DNA of 64,000 nt. Origin: Rhytidiadelphus loreus. Taxonomy: Eukaryota; Streptophyta; Bryopsida; Hypnales; Hylocomiaceae. Positions within the stretch are counted from its first letter, which is position 1. The number at the start of each line of letters is the position of its first letter. The stretch is taken from positions 79,625,839 through 79,689,838 of the forward strand of contig OX344761.1 in NCBI GenBank assembly GCA_947034895.1. Direction: 5' to 3'. The translations under genes were made by a program, and so were the position numbers. Below, piece after piece: positions 41,101 to 51,714 of this stretch. Under the pieces are notes generated by a model. The model was not told the origin of the DNA and did not search any database. It saw only the letters and a program-made list of their open reading frames with translations.

Positions 41101-42385
41101 AAGTTCAATTTTAATTCTTGCACCCACGCTTGCACCATGAGTCCAAACATCAAGAAAGAAAGTGTAACTATGCACCCCGGCCTCCTTGCCGAGGGTTTTC
41201 TAACAGTAGCAAGCACCTAGAAATCAAGAATAAAAAAGAAATTTAATTTTTTTTAAGCCAAAAATATCTTCAAAATTAAAGTATTTTTGCACTATGTGTC
41301 TAAATGTCAAAAAACCATGTCCGTGCACCCTTCCTCGCCGAGGGCTTTCCAACGGTACGCAACACGCAATCGGGGGATCCTTCGATTTCGGAGGTCTACA
41401 CATAACAAACAAAACAAACCAACAAGGATTAGATTGAATGTTTTATGGCTACATGTTCTTCAATGAGAATTCATTTTTGTTTACTCTTTTTTATAGAAAT
41501 CTAAAACATTTGCTTACTACAATTTTTTTAATTCTCAAAGGTTTGTAATTGATTCAAAATTTAGGAAAATTAAGTAACATCTGTGTTACTAAAAAATTAA
41601 TTAAATCCACGGTCATAGGTTCCTATCTTCTACTTCTTTAGAATTTTTTTCCCACTCGCAGGTTGGCAACGACGGAATTTCCTCCAAGTGTGGAATCCGT
41701 GGTATGGAGCAGCCTTTTTGGAAGGACTTCTCCGTGTCCAAAATTAGGTGACATCGTGACTGGAAGCACCTTTAGAGACGGGATTGTCGGCCAAAGTTGA
41801 AAGTGGATCTAAATCTAAACTTGGAAACATCCGTTTGAATTTGTGTTTCCCGCCTCATACATCCCGCCATATCTCACTCCCGCCCTCTCTCTCTTTCTCT
41901 ACCTCCGTATTCGGAAGCAGGTTTAGCACCACCAACTGATGCGCAACATTTTATGTCGTTTGGAGTGAAGAGTAGTGCATGTTGTCGTGGAGTGATTGTG
42001 TTTCCTCTGAATGTGGGTATGATTTTCTGCACTAAACGAGTGGTGTTGCTCATTTACGGTTCCTACTTGATGTTGTTTTGTTTGTATGTGATGTATTATA
42101 GGTTTCTCAAGTTGGCATTGACGAAGTCATTATGTAATCGGTTGTGTTATTATTTGCGTTATTATTTGCGATGCAGTGGATTGACATGATAATCTCGTAG
42201 TGAATGTAGAGAGATGTGGAAATTGATAGTGTTCACTATGTCATTGGTTTTGGAAGTACTGTATTAGGATGGGAGTATGGAAACATTTTCAAGTTCAATC
42301 TCAGAGGTGCAATCATTTTTTCATGACGTAAATGTGAAGAGTGTATGAACATTGAAGCTTCCGAATATTTAGCCGCATTTCTCGG

Positions 42386-42911
42386 GATCATCGACTCGAG
42401 GATAACAAAATGACAAAAGTACAGAGATTATAAATGAGAAAATATTATCATCGAGTCGACGATATGAGAATGACCCCGTCCTGAGGACAGACCAACGGAG
42501 TATATTACCCTAATTGACATTGAAGTTACATAATATATGCAAGGTTCAAACTCAGGAAATTATCCTTGAGTTGACGATAATTTCCCACTTGTAGGGGAGA
42601 TTATTACTGTCGAGAAATTCGAGATCACTATCGGAATTCTCAATTATCAGTCACAGTACTTGTATGATTCACTGTGAAATAATAATTTATCGTCGATTCG
42701 ATGATAAATTAGAATACTACCCTAAACCCTAGAAACGTGGATATACTTTATCATCGAGTCGACGATGTAGTATTGACCTCTGTCCTTTACACGATATGCT
42801 GAAACATCTGTATCATTTTCTCTTACTTTGCATTTGCCATGTACTGAGGGATTTACTTTTCCTGTATATTGACTTTCTGCATTGAAATTTGTCATCCTCG
42901 AGTCGACGATA
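42386..42911. promoter_or_regulatory. Palindrome cluster 2 (six sites) in leader intron of the transposase-like gene
   Basis: Sites at 42386-42404, 42446-42464, 42561-42579, 42688-42706, 42749-42767 and 42893-42911. They end about 30 bp before the acceptor TTTTCAG|AATGG that precedes the transposase-like ATG. The site at 42688 extends to 13-bp arms with one mismatch. The arrangement mirrors cluster 1 upstream of the divergent ParB-like gene. Confidence 0.8.
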
Positions 42912-42941
42912 ATTCTAACTATTGGTTTTGGTATTTTCAGA

Positions 42942-45793
42942 ATGGATTTTCATAGACCTCATGAGTTTGTAAATCCAGTTCCATCACTTCCAGATGGTGT
43001 TCAGGCTTGCGAAGGAATTCCTCGTGCAAAATGGGTGTCATTGCCCGTCACTCTAAGAGATGAAGAGGGGTTGGACGTTGCAAGGGGTGTTTGTCAAAAT
43101 GTTGACCCGGACTTGGTCATTGACATGGATAAGAAGCCTCTCGGTGATGATCGAGTTGCCATTCAAATTGCAGAGTCTTTGAATGAAGAGTTGTTCTCAT
43201 CTGCAAATATGTGGTCGCTGCGTTCTTGGCACATTAAACGAGTGTTTCTCCATGATGGTGTAAATTTGTATGACCATGACCAGACCTATATATACAACAT
43301 AGTTGCAAACGCCTCAAACAGAAGAGTTCGTAAAGGGGTTCGATCATATGAAACAACTCGTGAGAAGGTTGATCCTGTTGTGCCTCCTAAGAGAGAACTT
43401 CTCCTCACTATGGAATCCATCACAGCAGTTTCCACGAAAACATGTTGCACTAGAAATTGTGTGCAGCCTTTTCCTCGTGAGCAAATTCAAGTAATTCGGA
43501 CTGACCTCTATGGCGGTTATGACTTCAAGGCTCGCAACAAGACACTTTTAGAGGTGCATAGGCAGATCCACAAAGATGGTGATGGCAAGGAGTGGATAAC
43601 TTTGAAAGGTAGGGAAGTGTGTCCCACCGCGTGGTGGATCATTCATGGGATTGCGAAAGCTACCTACTATAGGTATAAAGAAAAGGCCAGAGTTGGAAAG
43701 CAATCTAAGGTCCATGGAAATGTGGGATCCAAAAAGCCCCACATGCATACTCTTCAAGCTACTGCCACACTTCGACAACTTATTGAGTCTGATGCAGATA
43801 AAATGCCACACAAGACAAGAACATTAGAGTCTGGGGAGAAAGTCCCATCAATGGTTCTACCATCTGCATTTCGTTGGAGTGAGCAATTACCAAAAATCAA
43901 TGAGTGTAATGCATCACTTGATTTGCAACCAATTTCTTCTAGTGGCTTGAGCAACATTCGCCGTGCTTCTTTCCCAGAATTTGCTGCAAAGGCTCGTGGA
44001 GACACTTTCGCTAGGTGTGGCCTCTGTGATACATACAAGCAATTGAGGAGTGCCTGTGTGTGTTCGGAGACACAAAATAAGTGGACTAATCTTCTGAATA
44101 TCCACGTTGCCGGGTAGAAGGCCCACAGGGAATACTACTACGGAAATCGGTATTTTTCCGAGACATACCCAGACAAGATGTTGTGCATCATTCATGATAA
44201 AATGGATCATTCAAAGACGTCTTCTCCACACTTTTCTCACAAGACCAAAGTGACAGAGTCCTTCATGAAAATGCCTGTTGCTGTTACAGGTATGATTGCT
44301 CATGGTCATGGAGATGTGCGATATGCACACTACGGTTTGGGCATTTTCCATTTGATTCAAATCATACCATTGGATCCATTGCAAGGTTGTTGCGTGATTT
44401 GGAAGGACCGCCGAAGAATTCATCGCGCACGTTATTCTCTATCGAGAGAGACCAATCCACCTTGACGAAGTCACTTTTAAATGGAGCAGAGAATTTCTTG
44501 GACTCCCTCCTTCCACCTCTACAAGAACCAATTCCGGCTCAACCTCTCCCGCCAGTATTAGTATTGCAATTGGATAATGCTTCAGGGAACAATAAGAATC
44601 GATATGTTTTTGCTTTTTGCTCTTTACTTGTATATAAAGGCATTTTCCGTGAGGTGTACATCAACTTCCTCATTGTGGGACACACTCACGAAGACATTGA
44701 TGCTCTTTTTGGTCGATGGAGCTCGAGATTGAAGACAAATAACTACCCAACACTTCTTTTGCTCATGAAATCCTTCATGGATTGTGAAACGCATCCCGTG
44801 ATTCCTCATCTCATCGAGGAGCTTCCTGATTTCAAGAAATTTGTGGAGGGTTACTTGGGCTTTCGCGGAGACTACCTTGAAGGACATTCAAAGTCCCAAC
44901 AATTTAAGTTTTTTATGGATTCTTCAGGATGGCCTTTGATGGAGTATAAGAATTTGTGTACGGACGATAAGTGGTTGCCAGAGCATGGCAAAGGAATTAG
45001 GTTGTGGATTGAGAGTGAGGATGGACTTCCTATAGTGCCAAGTGGTAGTCCTCTACCTTTGGCTCCTCAGCCGATGAAAGCTCTTGATGACATTAAGAAG
45101 GGCTTAAATGGTTATGTTGGACATTGGAACAAAATGGCAAATGACGATTACACTGGAGAGTTTAGGCGGAAGAATGGCCCACTACAAGATTATTGGAAAG
45201 GCGTCAAAAGTGCTTTGGATGATCCTCTTCAGGTTCGTGAAGCGTTACTTGATGGATTTTGGCCGACTTCGAGGATCGCCCCTGACGAGACAGATCGAAT
45301 GCAAAGAGATGGCACAATGCGTGAAGAAGATGCAGAAGATGCACCCTTTGTTGGACGTAGACGTGATCATCCACGTCCTTCCTTTCGTGTTAATCGTGAT
45401 ACGCACGCAGGTTCTTTTGTTGTGGTGCGTCTTGCAGATCATGATCCAAAGCCATTTTGGCTTGCCAGGGCCATTACGGCTCCTAGCCCTGATCCGGGTC
45501 ATATGCATAAGATCAAAATCCAATATTGGACACCTACTTCGGATCGGCACATTAATATGGAGAACTATGCCGGATGGGACACCAAAGAAGGGAATGTGTG
45601 GCGTGAGGATCGTGTAATACCTTCAGATTGGGCAAATACAGATTGTATCATGACAGCTTGGAAGCCACATTTTCGTGAAACAACTAAACATCCGAAAGTG
45701 ACAATTCCAAGTTTGCAAATTGATATCATAAAGGCATCAGTGGCGGCCTTTACGACAACTGCAACTAGTGATGACTCTATGGAAGAAGATTGA
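42942..45793 (+). pseudogene. DUF7869-type transposase-like gene of the 18-kb element
   Basis: The ATG follows a splice acceptor at 42940; a start at 42882 is also open but lies in the predicted intron. The reading frame is 950 codons long but interrupted by TAG at 44115-44117 (frame open on both sides) and by a 1-nt shift near 44350. There, the continuation DSNHTIGSIARLLRDL lies in another frame. Landmarks: a Cys cluster (CGLCDTYKQLRSACVC), an IIHDKMDHSKTSSP acidic motif, VLQLDNASGNNKNRY, and FLIVGHTHEDIDALFGRWS. The last two are the hallmark of the DUF7869 family, in which spaced acidic residues suggest an RNase H-like nuclease fold. The C-terminus ends in an Asp/Glu-rich tail. Being the only RNase H-like gene in the element, it is the best transposase candidate. 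Broken in this copy. Confidence 0.8.
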
Positions 45794-46097
45794 TTAGTTT
45801 ATAGTTGTAATTACTAGTAGACTATTGTTTTTGTAGTTCAATTACAATTAGAATGATCATTGCAACTACTAATATGTTTTGAGATGTTTCATTGATATAT
45901 ATATTGGTTTTATTATGATAGTGTGGCTATGTAAGTAAAGAAATCCTATTTCTATTAATAGTAAACTTATTTCATACTATTGCATCTTCAAGCTTTATAT
46001 TTAACTAATTTTTTGATATATTTTGTTTATTTTTCATGTGTTTCATATCAAAGTTTCATATCTCCAATATGTAGATTAGTGCTTTGACATTTGTAAG

Positions 46098-46334
46098 TCT
46101 CAATTTAAAGAAATGTCTCACTTTATAATGTCTTTGAGTATTTTTTTTCCCTTTTTACAAATAAGTTTGTAAATCCAAATGTGATTTCAAATTTTTGCTA
46201 CATTTGTTAATGGTAGAAAAATAATCAAATACATATTTTGACATTTCTAAGTCTCAATTTAATGAAGAGTCTCAATTTAATGAAAGATTTCTTGATCCTA
46301 AATATAGGAATGAATTAAAATGAGACTGCAACTT
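46098..46334. repeat. Subterminal GTCTCAATTTAA repeats at the right end
   Basis: GTCTCANTTTAA-like words occur at about 46098, 46115, 46251 and 46269 and, inverted, at 46316, leading into the terminal repeat itself (GTCTCATTTTAACG). Such arrays near transposon ends usually bind transposase. The left end shows fewer copies. Confidence 0.7.
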
Positions 46335-46351
46335 GTCTCATTTTAACGAAT
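46335..46351 (-). repeat. Right terminal inverted repeat
   Basis: GTCTCATTTTAACGAAT, exact inverse of 28175-28191; followed by the target duplication AAGGCCTT at 46352-46359. Confidence 0.95.
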
Positions 46352-47378
46352 AAGGCCTTATTCTCAGCATTCCATAGGGGCCCCCACACTTCCTTCTCGG
46401 ATGCAGTGAATTGAGCAGTTTTGCCTTGCTCATCTGCAATGGAAACATAGAAGACCCTTGCTCCCTTGTTGTATCCATTTGTGAACTTATTTTCTAGGAG
46501 AGTCAGATCACATGCCAAAGTCGGGCGGACCATAGGCATCGGCACTAACTTGCACAACGGAATTCGCATGCGCGAGTGCTCAGAAGGTGCTAGCCTCAAA
46601 CTCGATATGATTGAAATGGTATCCATCTTCTGGGCTTGCTGGATGTCGTCCTCCATGAAATCATCCTAGATTCCTGGAATTGGTCCTTCCAACTCATTCT
46701 CTATATCTATATCCGACTCAATCTCAGCTTGTTCTCGAGCATCTACCATGGTGGATCTAGCGGATTTCGGAGGCGTTTCCAAAGGACACAACTCCTCATT
46801 GTTCTGCTTTACATTCAGATAGACGATGTGGGTTTGATTAGTCAATCAAAATCATGGCCTCGAGCAAGCAGCATTGAAAGTTGGCATAACCAAAATTTGA
46901 TCGAGGAAAGCATCTTAGATCATAGCGATCGAATTCACAAAAATAATGGGGGCTAATATTCGACATTAGATGAATACAAAAAGATGACAACGTGCCTCAG
47001 AGGGTGCAAACGCATGTCTCAGAAAGGAGTCTGTAATCACCACAACAAAATATAAGAGTGTCCGAGTTTGAATCTGCAAACAAGGACGTCAATATCTTAG
47101 AGTCCTCGGTGCCTAACGAGGTCAAGTGCTAACGAATGACTGGGAGACCCTACACTACAATTGTAACGATCACCAGAGTTATCTTCTAAGTCCCTTAGAA
47201 GGTCATCCAAACTTACCATGGGCCATGGACGTGGCACCTGTGGAGGAATCACGGGAAGCATATTTAGAGTAACGGATGTGGAAACAATCTCGACATTGGC
47301 TACATCAATATCATTCAGCAGATTCTCGGACTCCATCATAAGCGACTCTAGAACGGTAACTAAGTTCTCCACTACGAC
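46352..47378 (-). pseudogene. ParB/methyltransferase-like gene, dead copy, 5' part
   Basis: This is the missing N-terminal part of the gene at 24112-28174. It shares QKMDTISIISSLRL, LCKLVPMPMVRPTLACDL, NGYNKGARVFYVS and EVWGPLWNAENKAL with the open copy and ends exactly at the insertion border. A TAG lies in frame just upstream of the QKMD segment (about 46668). A further exon-like frame at 47378-47097 begins after an acceptor (TTCAACAG) and may encode the extreme N-terminus. It is separated from its 3' part by 18.2 kb of inserted transposon. Confidence 0.82.
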
Positions 47379-47529
47379 CTGTTGAAGACCAAAGACAAAA
47401 GCATGTGAGCCTAATCCCAGTACTGAGATCCATTATACAAATATAAATATAAAATGTATTCTAATCAAATATCTACATCCATAAAATTTATGAAGGCCAT
47501 CCTCCATTCAATTCATACAATCCCACCAA

Positions 47530-49043
47530 TGCACAAGTCACTAGACATCCCCGACTCCCCACCCCGCATACATATGCTGCCTCCTTCCCCCTTCTCTTTC
47601 CACCCCGAGAGAGTCCCCATCACCCCTCCCCGCATACACAACCATCCCACCTCGCCCCTACCTCTCAACCCCGAGACTGACCCAACCACCCCGACCCGCA
47701 TGCAACCCCGACAGTGCCCTCATGTGCAAAAGCATTGGACCACCCCGACTCCCCCTCCGCATGCACAAGCTTCCCACCTTGCCTTTGCCTTTCGGCCCCG
47801 AGACTGATCCAACCACCTTGACCCTCATGCATAAACTTTCCACCCTCCCCTTGCCTCTCGGCTCCGAAACTAACCCAACCACCCCAACCCCCATGCATAA
47901 GCTTCCCACCCTGTCTCTACCTCTCGGCCCTGAGACTAATCCAACCACCCTTCCCCGCATGCAACCCCGACAGCGCCCTCATGTGCACAAGCCACAGACC
48001 ACCCTGACTCCCTCCCTGCATGCACAAGCATCCCATCTCGTCCCTACCTCTCGGCTCCGAGACTAACCCAACCACCCCGACCCCCATGCATAAGCTTTCC
48101 ACCCTGTCCTTGCCTCTCGGCCCCGAGACTAACCCAACCACCCTTCTCCGCATGCAACCCCGATAGCACCTTCATGTGTACAAGCATTAGACCACCCCGA
48201 CTCCCCCTTGCATGCACAAGTTTCCTACCTGGCCATTGCCTCTCGGCCCCGAAACTGACCCAATCACCCCGACCCCCATGCATAAGCTTCCCACCCTACC
48301 CTTGCCTCTTGGCCCCAAGACTGACCCTACCACCCCGATCCCCAAGTATAAGCTTCCCACCCTACCCCTACCTCTCGGCCCTGAGACTGATCCAACCACC
48401 CCGACCCCCATGCAACCCCGACAGCGCCCTCATCTATAGAAGCCACGGACCACCCTGACTCCCTTCCCACATGTACAAGCATCCCATCTCGCCCCTACTT
48501 CTCGGCCTCGAGACTGATCCAACCACCTAGACCTCCATGCAACCCCGACAACGCCCTCATGTGTATAAGCTACGGACCACCCCGACTCCCTTCCCGCATG
48601 CACAAGCATCCCATCTCGCCGCTGCTTCTCGGCCCCAAGACTGACCCAACCACCTCGACCCCATGCATAAGCTTCCCACCCTGTCCTTGCTTCTCGGCCC
48701 CGAGACTGATCCAACCACCCCGAACCCCATGCATAAGCTTCCCACCCTACCCCTACCTCTCGACCCCGAGACTGATGCAACCACCCTTCCCCGCATGCAA
48801 CCCTGACAGCGCCCTCATGTGTACAAGCCATGGACCACCTCGACTCCCTCTCTACATGCACAAGCATCCCATTTCGTCGCTGCCTCTTGGCCCCAAGACT
48901 GACCCAACCACCCCAACCCCATGCATAAGCTTCCCACCTTGCCCCTGCCTCTCGGCCCCGAGACTAATCCAACCACCCTAACCCCCATGTATAAGCTTTC
49001 CACCCTGTCCCTGCCTCTCGACCCCGAGACTGACGCAACCACC
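47530..49043. repeat. G/C-rich repeat array with TCTCGGCCCCGAGA palindromes
   Basis: Roughly 17 copies of a 14-bp inverted repeat, TCTCGGCCCCGAGA or close variants (47662, 47791, 47855, 47922, 48049, 48115, 48241, 48306, 48372, 48499, 48627, 48691, 48758, 48885, 48949, 49015). They are spaced mostly 64-67 bp apart within larger units. The units are marked by CATGCAACCCCGACAGCGCC (47699, 47959, 48150, 48410, 48537, 48799). The long ORFs here on both strands follow from the period being a multiple of three. The array lies directly upstream of the dead ParB/methyltransferase copy, at the position where the open copy has its own array. Confidence 0.85.
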
Positions 49044-51013
49044 CACTATAAGAAAACTGTTTTTTTTTGGATGTCGGACCCAAAACGTAGCATGTCTTTG
49101 GCTAGACATACTATGTCCACATGAACATTGAGATGTTTACTAGACAGATGCAATGAAAGTGTACGTTTATGTGGATGTTGTAAAAAATAGAGGAAAATTA
49201 TGGTCATAGCATGTAGGTGCTAGCAAAAACAACTATGCCGTTAAAGACATGATTGCAGACATAATGATGTTTCAAAGATTGTCCGAGGAAACAATCATTG
49301 CCACGTCAGCATCCCTAGTTCATTTTAACCGTAGGTAAATTAGTAGAAATTACTATAGTCTAGAAGAAAATAATTGCCCAAGGTGAAAAAAAAAGATGAT
49401 GGGCAGGTAGTTTGGGGAGAAAAAGCTAATGTGGCATGTGACATGGTATATGACATGAAAATTCAATGACGTGGACATGAAAAATGTTGACGTGGCATCT
49501 AACCTGGAAATTCAGTGACATGGACATGAAAAATGTTGACGTGGCATTTGACGTGACATTATCTAAGAAGATTAATGTTTTTTTGAGTAACATCAACTTA
49601 GACATCAACAAAAAATTTGATACTGTTTTTGGCAACATCTATTCAAATGTCTTTTGACACATTTTTTGAGATGTCAGCTTTGACATCGAAACATTTTGCA
49701 ACATCAACTTTGATATACACCATAAAAAATAGCCCATACAAAATACATAGTACATTGTACAAAATACACAATACATTATACACAATACGCCATACACAAT
49801 ATTTGGTATTTATGTCACATGACTTAAAAGCCAATTATTGTGTGTAAATAGACATGAAAAGACATACTATTTATACAAGTAGGGCTGTAGGAGGCATGAC
49901 AAACTGTATGGAATATGTAATTTTTCAAAATTATACAAAGCTGTCAAACTTGACATCTTAGTTGATATTGCAAAAAACATCTAGACATCTCAATTGATGT
50001 CTGAGTTGATGTCGAACAAAACACTGTTAAACTTTTTGAATGGTGTCTAGGTGTGCTGATGTGGCATGCCACCTCATCCTTACTGGATACCATATTTTTT
50101 GATATTTTTCGAATTTGAGTCCATTTAAGTGAAGTGAAGTTTGCCAAGTTTAGTTTATACTATGATTTATTTTTTATTATCATGGAGTTGGGATGCACCC
50201 AAGCCAAATGAAAATAAAAAATAAAAAATAAAAAATAAATCAAATGCCACATCACTTGGCACTTTTTAAATTTTTTAAATTTTTTAAAATTTAAAAAAAC
50301 AACTTGTCTAATGGCTGACCTTCCCCTACATTTTATATTTGGTCAGGGTTTTACCTCAATCCATAGTAACTTTCTCTAATTTAACCAAAGTTAAACCAAA
50401 AGCTCTTGCTAGGGTTGTACACTGCGACACCACGACAGACAGACATCGCGCTACGTCTAGTAGAGCCCGCGTGACGTCAAGTTGACCAAACGTCAAGTTG
50501 ACTTTTAAAAAAATCCTCCTTTGTTTACAATTTTGACATATTCAAGTCTCATTTTTATAAAGTGTCTAAATTTAATAAATACACATAACATTTTAAATTC
50601 AGGTTCATAATTATAGTGAGATTTCAAAGTTTTTTTGGCTGTGAAAATGGCCCTACACGACAACATGTCTAGTAAACTCGACACTTAGTGACACGCAACA
50701 TGCGACGTCAGACGTCATACACGACGCCAAAACTCAAAAATATGTCAGACAAGACAACCCTGGCTCTTGCCAACGTGGCATTTCTGTATTATTTTGGACG
50801 TTGTACAAAACACAACTATGTTTTTCTTGATGTCTTTTAGAACATTACCATTGCACAAGACATCAATTTGTTCCACCTGTGACATGCAAACGTTTTTTGA
50901 AACATCGAACTCAATTCTACCTCCTATGGCTGCAATCCCATCTTTGTGCTCTTGTTTTGAAAAACATCCTTGTTTGCTGCTAACGTTAAAAAAAATGCGG
51001 GTTTCTTATAGTG
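49044..51013. mobile_element. Non-autonomous CACTA (En/Spm-type) element, 1970 bp
   Basis: The left end CACTATAAGAAAACTG and the right end inverse (TTTCTTATAGTG) match the plant CACTA terminal consensus CACTACAAGAAAA. The interior has no transposase, only ACATC/GACGTGGCAT-rich repeats and AT-rich DNA. Flanking triplets (ACC left, AAC right) are not a perfect 3-bp duplication. It inserted at the distal edge of the palindrome array. Confidence 0.75.
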
Positions 51014-51208
51014 AACCTTCCCTATTCAGATGATGTCACATACACATTACACCCAACATCCACAATCATTACTTTTGTCACCCAATGAATGTTTTCAAGA
51101 CAACAGTTCTTTGTAGGAGACATAGAAGTAGACAAGCTGCCCTATCCTTCAGATGTTCTACATGACATTTGCAAGCTATCACACATATATATAAAGAACA
51201 TGGACGTA

Positions 51209-51560
51209 TTAACCCTTAAAGGACCATTGTCCCCTTGGGGGACAAATGTGTTTTGGGGCAGGTACCTACGAGCTGAAATTTTGTTGTGATTTTTTTAAAC
51301 TTCTTTTGGAGATGGAAAATTTGATAAGCTTTGTGGAAATATAATTTTTTTCACAATTGGTGCCCGGGAACAAAAGTTATGACCAAATAAGCTCAAATGA
51401 GGGAATGGGCAGTCTAGGCGGGGGTGCTAGTTTGTGAGCCTAAAAGCGTGAGCCTGGGAGCCTGGGAGCCTGGGAGCGTATGAGCCTTCAATTTTGGATT
51501 TTTCTATTTGTGATTTTTTGAAATAGGACCTATTACCGTGGTTTAGAGCCTGTGCAATCT
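51209..51560. repeat. Repeat R1-related segment with GAGCC-rich tail
   Basis: It begins TTAACCCTTAAAGGACCATT, like the R1 copies at 7.2-10.3 kb. It then has GCTAGTTTGTGAGCCTAAAAG, a CTGGGAGC triplication and GGACCTATTACCGTGG. The last parts recur in inverse orientation at 63800-64000, so related repeats flank the segment 51.6-63.7 kb. Confidence 0.6.
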
Positions 51561-51714
51561 AGAGTTTAGGCTCATTTATATTTCAAGGAGATCAGAAATT
51601 TTGTATAACAGAAAACGGTAAAGAATATCATATATGAAACGAATAGAACATACCAAAGCCTCGAAAGACATCAAAACTGCAAAGAAGTAGGATAGACAAA
51701 ATTCAAAGAGTAGA

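Larger units (their letters stand above)
36425..42380. other. AT-rich non-coding middle of the 18-kb element
   Basis: No credible gene. It holds GTTAGGGTTT-type leader-like sequence on the minus strand (37.1-37.6 kb) and the three-unit 43-bp repeat. It also holds the MITE-like copy (37891-38113), a direct repeat pair near 40655/40842 (GTATTTTCATTCTTGTATAT... TGGATTACAAATCTAAA), and two fold-back family units near 41130 and 41300. A CT-rich leader-like stretch (CTCTCTCTCTTTCTC, about 41888) ends in CAG|GTTTAG and may be the first exon of the plus-strand transposase gene. Confidence 0.6.
28175..46351. mobile_element. 18,177-bp DNA transposon with ParB-like, methyltransferase/FCP1-like and DUF7869 transposase-like genes
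   Basis: The ends are ATTCGTTAAAATGAGAC (28175-28191) and its perfect reverse complement (46335-46351), flanked by the 8-bp duplication AAGGCCTT. The host sequence on both sides belongs to one ParB/methyltransferase gene, which proves insertion. Content: a minus-strand gene block (28.7-35.9 kb), a mostly non-coding AT-rich middle (36.4-42.4 kb), and a plus-strand transposase-like gene (42.9-45.8 kb). Nineteen 19-bp palindromes lie between 28793 and 42911. An 8-bp duplication with short inverted ends and subterminal repeats resembles hAT and Zisupton/KDZ-like elements, but the transposase belongs to neither by its visible motifs. All its main genes carry stops or frameshifts, so this copy is probably immobile by itself. 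Confidence 0.93.

Noticed and set aside
42882..42941. Start of the transposase-like gene at 42882
   Set aside because: That stretch contains a palindrome and ends in a strong splice acceptor (TATTTTCAG) just before the ATG at 42942, so it looks like intron.
47530..49040. Long overlapping ORFs on both strands encoding Gly/Val- or Pro/Thr-rich repeats
   Set aside because: They arise because the tandem period is a multiple of three in a GC-rich array; several frames on both strands are open at once and no splice structure or start context supports a protein.
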